Below, in pieces: positions 1 through 6,749 of a stretch of DNA of 36,908 nucleotides. The stretch comes from Chloroflexota bacterium (GTDB lineage Bacteria > Chloroflexota > Limnocylindria > Limnocylindrales > CSP1-4). The position numbers and the translations under genes are program-made. Positions within the stretch are counted from its first letter, which is position 1; each line of letters opens with the position of its first letter. A model generated the notes under the pieces. The model was not told the origin of the DNA. It saw nothing but the letters and a program-made list of their open reading frames with translations, and searched no databases. The stretch is from the NCBI GenBank assembly GCA_025358515.1, contig JANYJG010000005.1:68779-105686 (forward strand). The letters are read 5' to 3'.

Positions 1-885
1 CGATTCGTAGGCTGCGCGGCGTTCGGCTTCCGTTTGGGACTGCGAGGCAAGATCGCGTCCGATAGCGGCCGATCGCTCCTCGGCCTCGCGCAACGCCGTC
101 AGGGCGGCGTCTGTGTGAGCCCTGCCGGTCCTGAGGTGCCCTTGGGCGTCCCCGGCCCGACGCGCCGCATCCTGCCAGCGAGCACGAGCCAGGGCGATGA
201 CTCCCAGGCCATACTCGTGGCCGGCGTTCTGGCGGGAGGTCTGCTGCTCGGCCTGAGCCGCCAGCCGGCGAGCCTGAGGTCGCAGTTCGGCAAGGACGTC
301 TTCGACGCGAGCCAGGTTGACTTCCGCCTCGGCCAGCTGATCCTCCGCCTTAGCCTTGCGGCGCTCGTGGCGCCGGACGCCGGCAACTTCCTCGAAGAGA
401 GGTCGGCGTTCTTCCGGCCGCAGGGCAAGGGCCTGATCCACCATGCCCTGGCCGATGAACAGGAAGGCGTTGTCGGCCAGGTGGGCCGCGTCGAGCAGAT
501 CCACCAGGTCCTTCAGGCGAACGCGCTGCTTGTTGAGCAGGTAGTCGTTCTCGCCCGACCGGAACAAACGCCGGCCGAGCTCGACCGTCTCGAAGTCGAT
601 CGGCAGCAGGCGGTCGGAGTTGCCAAAGACGAGGGTGACGTCCGCCATGCCCACGGCGGATCGCTTCTCCGAGCCGGCGAAGATGACATCCTCCGACTTG
701 CGCAACCGGAGGGCGCGGCCCTGTTCGCCGAGGGCCCAGCGCAGAGCGTCGGCGAGGTTACTCTTGCCCGAGCCGTTGGGGCCGACGACCGCGCTGATGC
801 CCGGACCGAACTCGACCAGGGTCCGCTCCCCGAAGGACTTGAAGCCCTGGAGGCGCAGCGCCAGGAGCCGTACCGGTGCGGTCAT
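1..885 (-). CDS. smc: Chromosome partition protein SMC, N-terminal part (cut by window edge)
   Basis: This is the N-terminal 295 codons of the SMC ATPase, the core of the SMC-ScpAB condensin that compacts and helps segregate the chromosome. The start is ATG at 885. The Walker A motif GPNGSGKS lies at residues 35-42, preceded by the typical QGFKSFG segment. A GQG motif followed by RPEERRPLFEEVAG marks the Q-loop region, and charged, alanine-rich coiled coil begins after about residue 165. The frame is open to base 1, so the rest (normally about 1,150-1,200 residues in total) lies to the left. It follows rnc by 61 nt in the same direction, the usual rnc-smc pairing of Gram-positive-type genomes. 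No clear Shine-Dalgarno precedes the ATG, so it may depend on upstream translation. Identification is very secure. Confidence 0.96.
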   Translation of the reverse strand, partial: MTAPVRLLALRLQGFKSFGERTLVEFGPGISAVVGPNGSGKSNLADALRWALGEQGRALRLRKSEDVIFAGSEKRSAVGMADVTLVFGNSDRLLPIDFETVELGRRLFRSGENDYLLNKQRVRLKDLVDLLDAAHLADNAFLFIGQGMVDQALALRPEERRPLFEEVAGVRRHERRKAKAEDQLAEAEVNLARVEDVLAELRPQARRLAAQAEQQTSRQNAGHEYGLGVIALARARWQDAARRAGDAQGHLRTGRAHTDAALTALREAEERSAAIGRDLASQSQTEAERRAAYES

Positions 886-946
886 CGAGAGGCCCGGGCG
901 CGCCGGCCGTCGCTTGAACAGACGCGGTCTCGGCGATCAGTGCCGG

Positions 947-1903
947 TCACGACCGCCGGCCGAGTGGGCCCGAAGGTGCGTCCCCGCCAGAGGCCGCGCG
1001 ATCGTCCGCGGCGTCGGGTGGGGCGTTGGGCGCGGAGTCATTGGCGGAGTCGGAAGGCTCCGTTCCGTGCCTGATCAAGTCCCAGGCCTCTAACTCCAGC
1101 CAATGGTCGCTCGGTTCGTCTCTCGATTGGTGCGTGGTCTCGAATACGTCGTCGTCCGAGCCGAACGAGGACAGCTCAGGTGCGCCGATGGCGCGATCGC
1201 CCAGGTCACCGGGTGCCTCGCGCAGAGACTCGATGGCTCGCGCCGCGGCGGATGTCTCGGCGATACGGCGCGAATGGCCCTCGCCAACGCCGATCACTTG
1301 ACCGCCGACGGCGACTTCGACCCGAAAGATTTTGTCGTGGTCCGGGCCGACGGCCTGCAGCAGGTGATAACGCGGCCGCTCTCCGGAAAGCCGCTGGGTG
1401 AACTCCTGTAAGCGGCTCTTGGGGCTCTTGAGCGAGCCTATGGGCCTGTCGCTGGTCAATTCCGGACCGGCCAGGGCGACCACGAATCCGGCCGCGGCCT
1501 CATACCCCAGGTCCAGGAACACGGCACCAACGACCGCTTCGAATCCAGAAGCCAGAAGGGCCGGGCGCCTTCGGCCGCCACGCTGCGACTCGCCCTCTCC
1601 AAGCAGCAGGTATTCGCCAAGCATCAGTCGGGCGGCAAGCCGAGCCAGGCCCGTGGTACTCACTATCGATGCCCGCCGAGCGGAAAGAACGCCCTCGTCG
1701 TCGTCGGGATGACGGCGGTAGAGGGCGTTCGAAATCGCCAGACTCACCACCGAGTCGCCAAGGAATTCGAGGCGCTCGTTGTGGCCGATTGCCAGATCCT
1801 GATGCTCGTGCAGATAGCTGCTGTGGATCAGGGCCTGCTGCAGGAGGTTCAGGTCGCGGACCGGGAGCCCCAGCCGCTCGGATAAAGCGGCTACGGGGCG
1901 CAT
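947..1903 (-). CDS. rnc: Ribonuclease III with long acidic C-terminal tail
   Basis: RNase III cuts double-stranded RNA in rRNA precursors and structured mRNAs. The catalytic signature NERLEFLGD is at residues 42-50 and the second acidic pair sits in EAVVGAVFLD (E122, D131). A double-stranded-RNA-binding domain spans roughly 160-228, beginning near SPKSRLQEF. The family is normally about 220-250 residues; this protein has 318, because an extra tail of about 85 residues follows the RNA-binding domain. The tail is rich in Asp, Glu, Ser, Ala and Pro and looks disordered. The ATG at 1903 is 15 nt after the acpP stop and the gene is followed by smc, so it belongs to the acpP-rnc-smc end of the operon. 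Confidence 0.96.
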   Translation of the reverse strand: MRPVAALSERLGLPVRDLNLLQQALIHSSYLHEHQDLAIGHNERLEFLGDSVVSLAISNALYRRHPDDDEGVLSARRASIVSTTGLARLAARLMLGEYLLLGEGESQRGGRRRPALLASGFEAVVGAVFLDLGYEAAAGFVVALAGPELTSDRPIGSLKSPKSRLQEFTQRLSGERPRYHLLQAVGPDHDKIFRVEVAVGGQVIGVGEGHSRRIAETSAAARAIESLREAPGDLGDRAIGAPELSSFGSDDDVFETTHQSRDEPSDHWLELEAWDLIRHGTEPSDSANDSAPNAPPDAADDRAASGGDAPSGPLGRRS

Positions 1904-1918
1904 CAGTCTTTGAGTCGG

Positions 1919-2155
1919 TTAGGCGGCGTGCTCGTCGATATAGTCGACGGCGTCCTGCACTGTCCGGATCTTCTCGGCATCTTCGTCGGAGATCTCGGTG
2001 CCGAACTCTTCCTCGAGGCTCATGATCAGCTCGACGAGGTCCAGCGAATCGGCGTTCAGATCATCGACGAATGAGGCTTCCGGCTTGGCTTCCTCCTCGT
2101 CGACGCCGAGCTGCTCGACGACTATCTTCTTGAGGCGCTCGTAGGTGGTGGCCAC
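1919..2155 (-). CDS. acpP: Acyl carrier protein
   Basis: This is the acyl carrier protein of type II fatty acid synthesis, 78 residues, the normal size. The phosphopantetheine attachment site is Ser37 in the motif DSLD (D36-S37-L38), inside a highly acidic four-helix fold. The frame stays open further upstream, but the start is set at GTG 2155: an AGGAGG lies 7 nt before it, and the protein then begins [10 protein letters not shown] like other carrier proteins. It lies 43 nt after nusB and 15 nt before rnc. plsX, which takes acyl groups from this carrier, is in the same run of genes. Confidence 0.96.
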   Translation of the reverse strand: MATTYERLKKIVVEQLGVDEEEAKPEASFVDDLNADSLDLVELIMSLEEEFGTEISDEDAEKIRTVQDAVDYIDEHAA

Positions 2156-2198
2156 TGATGCCCTCCTGGGATGCCAAGAAATGGAATGATATTGACGG

Positions 2199-2702
2199 TC
2201 ACTGCGACTCCGTCTCCGGGGCGCGGCGCGCACCGGCGACGGAGTCGCGAGTGATCCTCCCGAGTACTCCGTTTACCAAACGCCGGGTCGGTTCGCCACT
2301 GTAAGTGCGAGCCAACTCGACCCATTCGGCAACGGCCACCCGGGATGGCGTGCCGGAGTGTAGCACCTCGCCGATGCCGCCACGTAGCAGAGTACGGTCC
2401 ATCCGGGCGAGCTGAACGACGGGATACTGGGGCGCAACCTTTTCGATGAGCGCGTCGATGCTATCGCGGTTCTCGACCACGCCCGCAACAAGTGATCGGG
2501 CGAATTGGCAGGTCGTTTCGTCGGCGCCACCTTCAGCCAGATGGCGCTCCAGGATGGCGTCCGCGGTTCGTTGCCCGAACTCTGCCTCGAACAGCGAGGA
2601 AAGTACGAGTCGGCGAGCCAGACGACGGGCGGTGATATCGTCGGAGCTTATGCCCTCGCGCGGGGTCCCGCCCACAGTCACACCGCCGGCTCTCTGGGTC
2701 AC
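2199..2702 (-). CDS. nusB: Transcription antitermination factor NusB
   Basis: NusB binds the boxA RNA together with S10 and supports antitermination on rRNA operons. The protein has 167 residues with the all-helical NusB pattern: [15 protein letters not shown] near the N-terminus, [19 protein letters not shown] in the middle, and [11 protein letters not shown] near the C-terminus. The first 20 residues are an unconserved extension. The start is GTG at 2702, which overlaps the TGA of the upstream Asp23-family gene in a GTGA junction (4 nt), a sign of translational coupling. The asp23-nusB pairing is common in Gram-positive-type bacteria. Confidence 0.94.
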   Translation of the reverse strand: MTQRAGGVTVGGTPREGISSDDITARRLARRLVLSSLFEAEFGQRTADAILERHLAEGGADETTCQFARSLVAGVVENRDSIDALIEKVAPQYPVVQLARMDRTLLRGGIGEVLHSGTPSRVAVAEWVELARTYSGEPTRRLVNGVLGRITRDSVAGARRAPETESQ

Positions 2703-3121
2703 GATCCCCAGCCCCCTACACCGTCAACGACAACCGTCACTTCGCCTAGGCCAAGCCCGAGCAACCGCTCCACTGTGGCGACCACGGCCTGACGCACCTG
2801 GGCCGCAAGCGGCCGCAACTCATAACCCGGTCTGGCCACGATCCAAACCCTGACGTAAACCTTTCCCTGGCTGACGCGGGCCCGAACCGGCGCCCCTGCC
2901 AGCCACGTCAAAGGCCCGCCACGGCTCACCTTGAGGACTCCGGGAACTTCCAGGGCGGCGTCCCTGACCATCTCGACGACCACCCCATGACTGACGGTCA
3001 GCGGTTCGGCAGCACTGCCGGAAGCGGCAGCAGGCGCCGGCGTGGAGGGCGCTGCTTCCCCGAGCCCGGAAGCGGCACCGCCTGGGCTCTCGATCACGTC
3101 TTCGGCTTCACGACCATTCAT
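2699..3121 (-). CDS. Asp23/Gls24 family protein (first copy)
   Basis: A 140-residue member of the Asp23/Gls24 (DUF322) family, small cell-envelope-associated proteins often encoded beside nusB or fakA. The first 40 residues are Ala/Pro/Ser-rich linker. The conserved domain runs from about residue 43 (SHGVVVEMVRDAALEVPGVL) to the end, with the typical pattern of strand, helix and strand, KVYVRVWIVARPG, and a final VTVVVDGV. ATG 3121 is preceded by GAGAGG, which overlaps the end of plsX. The stop overlaps the nusB start. The exact role is unknown; an envelope-homeostasis function is inferred from the family. A second, diverged copy lies at 11088-11531. Confidence 0.85.
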   Translation of the reverse strand: MNGREAEDVIESPGGAASGLGEAAPSTPAPAAASGSAAEPLTVSHGVVVEMVRDAALEVPGVLKVSRGGPLTWLAGAPVRARVSQGKVYVRVWIVARPGYELRPLAAQVRQAVVATVERLLGLGLGEVTVVVDGVGGWGS

Positions 3122-3134
3122 GTCGCCTCTCCGA

Positions 3135-4142
3135 TCAGGCTCGCGCCTTGCGGGGTTGACCGCGAAAGGCGTCGGCGATCAGTTCCGGAATTCGGGCTCG
3201 GGCGGCTGTCGCCCCGGCCTCGACCGCGAACTCGACCATTCTGCGCTTCGCCGAACCATGCGTTATCAAGACCATGCCTTTGACGCCGAGCAACGGCGAC
3301 GCGCCCATCGTCTCGTAGTCGAACGTCGTGCGGATCCGGCCGATGGCGGGGCGCATGAGCAGGTAGGCGAGCCTGCCTCGAACGCCACTTTCGAACTCCC
3401 GGCGCCACAGGTCGAAGATGAATCCCGCCAGGCCCTCGAAGAACTTCATGGTCACGTTGCCGACCATTGCGTCGCACACGGCCACGTCGACAATGTGCTT
3501 GGTGAGGTCCCGGCCCTCGACGTTGCCGATGAAGTTCAGCGTGCCATCCGCGTCGAGCAATTGGGTCGCCTGCTGCACGGCCTGATCGCCCTTGCCCTTC
3601 TCTTCGCCTATGGATAGGAGGGCGATGCGCGGCTTGGGAACGCCCAGGACTCGCTCGGCGTAGAGCGATCCCATGTGGGCGAACTGGTACAGGTTCTGCC
3701 CGGTCGAGTCCAGGTTGGCGCCGATGTCGAGCAGCACGAAGGGCCCGGTTTCGGTGACCATCTGGACCGCCAGGGCCGGCCGATCCACTCCGGGCAGCCG
3801 CCCCAGACGCAGCACCGCCGCGGCCATGCCGGCACCGCTGTGCCCTGCGGTCACTAGCGCGTCGGCCCGTCCCTGCTTGATCAAGTCCATTGCGACCATG
3901 ATCGATGAATCCTTCTTGGCCTTGAGAGCCAGGGCAGGAGCCTCGTCCATGCCCACGACCTGGCTGGCCGGGACGATTTCGACATTGGCCGGGATTGGCC
4001 CGCCCGCCGCTTCGTTGATGCGCTCGGGGACGCCGACGAGCAGCACGCTGTCCCCGGGGTGCTTGCGCGCCCAGGCGATGGTGCCTTGGACTACCTCAAG
4101 GGGTGCGTGATCTCCGCCCATGGCGTCTACCGCGACCCGCAC
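3135..4142 (-). CDS. plsX: Phosphate acyltransferase PlsX
   Basis: PlsX converts acyl-ACP to acyl-phosphate, the donor that PlsY uses for the first step of phospholipid synthesis; it is a peripheral membrane enzyme. The protein begins VRVAVDAMGGDHAP, the family's N-terminal signature, and contains VTAGHSGAGMAAA, LLDIGAN and a conserved NVEGRD segment. From GTG 4142 it is 335 residues, the normal length. A second GTG at 4181, just 4 nt after the rpmF stop, would add 13 residues. The frame is open further up through rpmF, but that extension is only shadow. The rpmF-plsX order is very common. Acyl-ACP comes from the nearby acpP product. Confidence 0.95.
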   Translation of the reverse strand: MRVAVDAMGGDHAPLEVVQGTIAWARKHPGDSVLLVGVPERINEAAGGPIPANVEIVPASQVVGMDEAPALALKAKKDSSIMVAMDLIKQGRADALVTAGHSGAGMAAAVLRLGRLPGVDRPALAVQMVTETGPFVLLDIGANLDSTGQNLYQFAHMGSLYAERVLGVPKPRIALLSIGEEKGKGDQAVQQATQLLDADGTLNFIGNVEGRDLTKHIVDVAVCDAMVGNVTMKFFEGLAGFIFDLWRREFESGVRGRLAYLLMRPAIGRIRTTFDYETMGASPLLGVKGMVLITHGSAKRRMVEFAVEAGATAARARIPELIADAFRGQPRKARA

Positions 4143-4185
4143 GGAGTCGACCGAAGTTGTGCGAACCGTGCTCAGATCCACCGGC

Positions 4186-4386
4186 TCAGGCCGGTTGCTG
4201 TGGCTTTTCCTGCTTGATTTCGATCGTGGGCCGGCCGTTGTAATAGCCGCAGACCGGGCAGGCATGATGAGCTTGCTTGGGCTGGTGGCAATGGGTGCAC
4301 GGCTCGAGAGTCGGAACGGAGATGGCGAGGTGGGCGCGTCGATCACCCTGCCGCGCGTGCGAAACTCGCCTCTTGGGGACTCCCAT
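4186..4386 (-). CDS. rpmF: 50S ribosomal protein L32 (zinc-binding type)
   Basis: L32 of the large ribosomal subunit, 66 residues. It starts MGVPKRRVSHARQGDRRAH, the normal N-terminus, and carries a zinc site from C30-x2-C33 and C43-x2-C46. AAGGAG lies 11 nt before the ATG. It is followed closely by plsX and preceded by the DUF177 gene, the standard DUF177-rpmF-plsX arrangement. The 129 nt leader before it is GC-rich and can pair with itself, and it holds a possible -10 box. Confidence 0.97.
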   Translation of the reverse strand: MGVPKRRVSHARQGDRRAHLAISVPTLEPCTHCHQPKQAHHACPVCGYYNGRPTIEIKQEKPQQPA

Positions 4387-4485
4387 TTGATTGATTTCTC
4401 CTTGTCGCTCAGGCGTGGAGCCCGAGGGTTCAGCCGGTTAAGGGCGCCGGGGCGCGGCTAGTCGCTCCGTGACGGGGTACGGCAA

Positions 4486-4491
4486 AGCATA
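4486..4491 (-). promoter_or_regulatory. Possible -10 box upstream of rpmF
   Basis: Read on the minus strand, the 129 nt gap before rpmF contains TATGCT inside CTAGGGTATGCTTTG, about 100 nt before the rpmF ATG. No convincing -35 box is visible at 16-18 nt. This is the only AT-rich hexamer in an otherwise very GC-rich leader, so an internal promoter for rpmF-plsX is possible but weakly supported. Confidence 0.25.
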
Positions 4492-4515
4492 CCCTAGCGG
4501 GGCCGACGCGCGAGT

Positions 4516-5055
4516 CTACTTGCTCTTAGCCCCGCCGTCATCCACGAACTGGCGCAGCCCCTCAAGACGCGGATCGATGCCCTCGTCGGGATGGTCGTGG
4601 GGACCGCTCCCCAGTTCCAGACCGCAGACCATGCACAGGCCGGGGCAATCTTCACGGCAGAGCGGCGCAATCGGCTCGGCCAGCTCGATGGCGTCCCGGA
4701 CGGCGCCCTCCAACTCCAGCTCGTGGTGATCGGTCAGGCGCAGGGCATCCGGTTCGGTGGCTGTATCGACAGGCTGGCCGCTGACCGGGTCGATTACCGG
4801 GAGTGCCTCTTCGTCGATCTCAATCTCAACCGGCCAGTCCAGGTCGCGCAGACAGCGGCTGCAAGTCTGGGCGATCCCCGTGCTGAGTCGCGCGTTGACG
4901 AACAGACCGCGGTTGGTCCGGGTCAGTCGCAGGCGACCGGACAGGTCACGCGTTTGGCGCAGTCCCTCCACCATGTCCATGGGCGGCGCGGTGATTTCCA
5001 GATCGCGCAACGTTCCGATGGGTTCGGCAAGTAGACCCGCGACGTTGAAGGTGAG
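4516..5055 (-). CDS. DUF177 (YceD-type) protein; start codon unclear
   Basis: A DUF177 family protein, the partner usually found directly before rpmF; the Escherichia coli YceD homologue is linked to 23S rRNA maturation or stability. The conserved N-terminus begins TFNVAGLLAEPIG at about 5052. Two Cys pairs are visible: CSRC in the middle and, near the C-terminus, CREDCPGLCMVCG, both family hallmarks. No ATG, GTG or TTG lies where the domain starts. The codon aligned with the usual Met is CTC at 5055, 4 nt after the upstream TGA. The in-frame alternatives are TTG at 5010, which cuts into the domain, and ATG at 5253, which would overlap the upstream gene by 194 nt and add about 66 unconserved residues. 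The frame is real; the start is not settled. Confidence 0.8.
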   Translation of the reverse strand, partial: LTFNVAGLLAEPIGTLRDLEITAPPMDMVEGLRQTRDLSGRLRLTRTNRGLFVNARLSTGIAQTCSRCLRDLDWPVEIEIDEEALPVIDPVSGQPVDTATEPDALRLTDHHELELEGAVRDAIELAEPIAPLCREDCPGLCMVCGLELGSGPHDHPDEGIDPRLEGLRQFVDDGGAKSK

Positions 5056-5059
5056 CGCG

Positions 5060-5593
5060 TCAGCCGCGGATTGGCTGGGTTGTGCCCGATTGGTCGTACT
5101 CGTCGAGTTCTCCCTCTTCGGTCTCGGCTTGGGGTTCTGCTGGAATCGCCCGTCGGTCGTCGAGAAGTTCGAGCCCGCGCCGGATCGTCTTGAGCGTCCG
5201 CATGACTTCAGCCTCGAGGCCCGAAAGAACCTCGGCGGAATAGTTGTCCGCACCCCGCATGACTTCGGCCGAATCGGATTCGGCCTGGCGAATGATCTCC
5301 TGGCTGATTTCCTCGGCTTGGCGGGTCAGCTCACGCTCCTCGATGAGGTACGTGGCCTGCTCTTGGGCCCGAGCCAGAATCTGCTCTGCTTCCGCGCGAG
5401 CCTGCTCTAGAAGTCGTTCCACTTCGGCGTTTACGCGCCTGGCAGACTTGATCTCCTCTGGGATAGTGACCCGCAGCTGATCGATGTACTCGAGGGCTTC
5501 CGCCTGATCGACGATCACGCTACTAGTCAAAGGAAGCCGCCGGCCATTCGCGACAAGCGCTTCCAGTCGCTCGATGAGGACGACGATATCGAT
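5060..5593 (-). CDS. Conserved coiled-coil protein with apparent AUC start
   Basis: The sequence resembles a conserved coiled-coil family found next to coaD in Clostridia, often annotated loosely as ATPase or F0 subunit B-like (recalled, not searched). The core DQLRVTIPEEIKSARRV is followed by a long charged helix rich in Ala, Glu, Gln and Arg, a ring of ADNYSAEVL, and an acidic tail; no membrane segment or P-loop is seen. The nearest ordinary starts are TTG 5530 and GTG 5518. In-frame translation upstream reads IDIVVLIERLEALVANGRRL, which matches the family N-terminus, and begins at ATC 5593, with a perfect AGGAGG 9 nt before it. That gives 177 residues. The role is unknown; a DivIVA-like or envelope-linked structural job is a guess. 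Confidence 0.75.
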   Translation of the reverse strand: MDIVVLIERLEALVANGRRLPLTSSVIVDQAEALEYIDQLRVTIPEEIKSARRVNAEVERLLEQARAEAEQILARAQEQATYLIEERELTRQAEEISQEIIRQAESDSAEVMRGADNYSAEVLSGLEAEVMRTLKTIRRGLELLDDRRAIPAEPQAETEEGELDEYDQSGTTQPIRG

Positions 5594-5602
5594 CGGTCGG
5601 GC

Positions 5603-5608
5603 CCTCCT
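5603..5608 (-). promoter_or_regulatory. Shine-Dalgarno AGGAGG that supports the AUC start
   Basis: On the minus strand a full AGGAGG lies 9 nt before ATC 5593 and 72 nt before TTG 5530. Its distance fits initiation at the ATC and not at either ordinary start codon. Confidence 0.6.
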
Positions 5609-5642
5609 GGGGCAAAGTCTCGGAGGTTGCCGTTGTCGGTTG

Positions 5643-5648
5643 ATTATA
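5643..5648 (-). promoter_or_regulatory. Candidate -10 box TATAAT at the coaD stop
   Basis: Minus-strand TATAAT overlaps the TAA stop of coaD and lies 50 nt before the AUC start of the coiled-coil gene. The hexamer is a perfect consensus in a GC-rich genome. The -35 position at 17 nt reads TCTGGA, a weak match. It could give extra transcription to the coiled-coil - DUF177 - rpmF - plsX - acpP - rnc - smc segment. Confidence 0.4.
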
Positions 5649-6147
5649 GCCGGGCGGCGGGTGCCTCCAGATGCCGAACCACGGCAGGTGGAACCATCAG
5701 ACTCACATCGCCTCCGAAGGCGAAGATTTCCTTGACCAGGCTGGAACTCAAGTAGCTGTGCTCCAGCGCGGTCATGAAGAAGACCGTGTCTACCTGGGGT
5801 GCGAGTTTGCGGTTGGTGTGGGCCATCTGAAGCTCCGATTCGAAGTCGGAAACAGCGCGCAGACCGCGCACCACGAACGTCGCCTCGAGACGGCGGCAGA
5901 AGTCGACGGTCAGGCCTTCGAACGATTGCACCTGGATGCGGCTCGCCACGTCGACAGGGCAGGATTCAGCCACGGCCTCGCGAATGACCGCCAGACGTTC
6001 TTCGGTCGTGAAGATCGGACCGGTCTTGTTCGGATTGACCAGCACCGCGAACACGACTTGGTCGAAGACGGCACATGCCCGCGTGATCACGTCGAGGTGA
6101 CCATAGGTGATGGGATCGAACGAGCCCGGATACACGGCGATCTTCAC
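5644..6147 (-). CDS. coaD: Phosphopantetheine adenylyltransferase
   Basis: CoaD transfers AMP from ATP to 4'-phosphopantetheine, the fourth step of coenzyme A synthesis, in the cytosol. The 167-residue protein has the nucleotidyltransferase signature GSFDPITYGH at residues 8-17, with the TxGH pair T14/H17, then RGLRAVSDFESELQM and, near the C-terminus, YLSSSLVKEI, the equivalent of the ISSTxVR loop. The GTG start at 6147 overlaps the rsmD stop (GTGA), with AAGGAG before it. The rsmD-coaD pair is very widely conserved. Confidence 0.97.
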   Translation of the reverse strand: MKIAVYPGSFDPITYGHLDVITRACAVFDQVVFAVLVNPNKTGPIFTTEERLAVIREAVAESCPVDVASRIQVQSFEGLTVDFCRRLEATFVVRGLRAVSDFESELQMAHTNRKLAPQVDTVFFMTALEHSYLSSSLVKEIFAFGGDVSLMVPPAVVRHLEAPAARL

Positions 6148-6749
6148 CTGGTCTCTCCTTTGACCCCAATCACTTCGGCGTCCGACCGACGATAGAACGT
6201 CAGGGCAGTCTCCCCAAAGCGCCGGTTACGAACCGATGCTAGCAGTCCCACCGGATCGGGTGGCGGCGTGCGCCAGAAATGCTTCGCGACAACCCACGCC
6301 GTTGGACTGAGGGTCGGCGCCGGGGCCGCGGCCAGCCGAGCCAACGCTTTATCCAGCAGGCCCGTTTCAGCGTAGGGCGGATCCAGGAGCACAAGGTCGA
6401 AGGGGCCGTCCGATGGCGCCCGATCCGCCAAGTATGCAAGGACATCCGCCCGAATTACCGTCCCACGATCCGCCAACCGGGTTCGGGTTAGGTTTTCGCC
6501 GATGATCCGCACGGCGATCGAGTCACATTCCACGAAGACGGCCCGGGCCGCGTCGCGCGACAAAGCCTCGATCCCACCCGCGCCGGATCCGGCGAAGAGG
6601 TCCAGCACGGCGGCGCCGCGCAGGTCCGGCTCCAGGATCGCGAACAGGGTTTGCTTGACGCGATCGGCGAATGGCCGCGTGCCCTCGCCGGGGGCAAGCA
6701 AACGCAGTCCCCTGGCTGTTCCGGCGATGACCCTGCCGGCTTCGCTCAT
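6144..6749 (-). CDS. rsmD: 16S rRNA (guanine(966)-N(2))-methyltransferase RsmD
   Basis: RsmD methylates G966 of 16S rRNA on assembled 30S particles. The 201-residue protein starts with RVIAGTARGLRL, the usual family opening, binds SAM through VLDLFAGSGAGGIEALSR (residues about 48-65) and has the catalytic motif DPPY at 123-126. Its ATG overlaps the recG stop and its stop overlaps the coaD start, each by 4 nt, so all three are probably translated as a coupled unit. Confidence 0.95.
   Translation of the reverse strand: MSEAGRVIAGTARGLRLLAPGEGTRPFADRVKQTLFAILEPDLRGAAVLDLFAGSGAGGIEALSRDAARAVFVECDSIAVRIIGENLTRTRLADRGTVIRADVLAYLADRAPSDGPFDLVLLDPPYAETGLLDKALARLAAAPAPTLSPTAWVVAKHFWRTPPPDPVGLLASVRNRRFGETALTFYRRSDAEVIGVKGETR

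Noticed and set aside
34-1074. A 346-codon plus-strand open frame at the left edge
   Set aside because: Antisense to smc and rnc, which have intact Walker A and RNase III signatures.
5060-5530. F0 ATP synthase subunit b
   Set aside because: It has long coiled coil but no N-terminal membrane helix, and there are no other atp genes nearby; it fits the coaD-linked coiled-coil family better.
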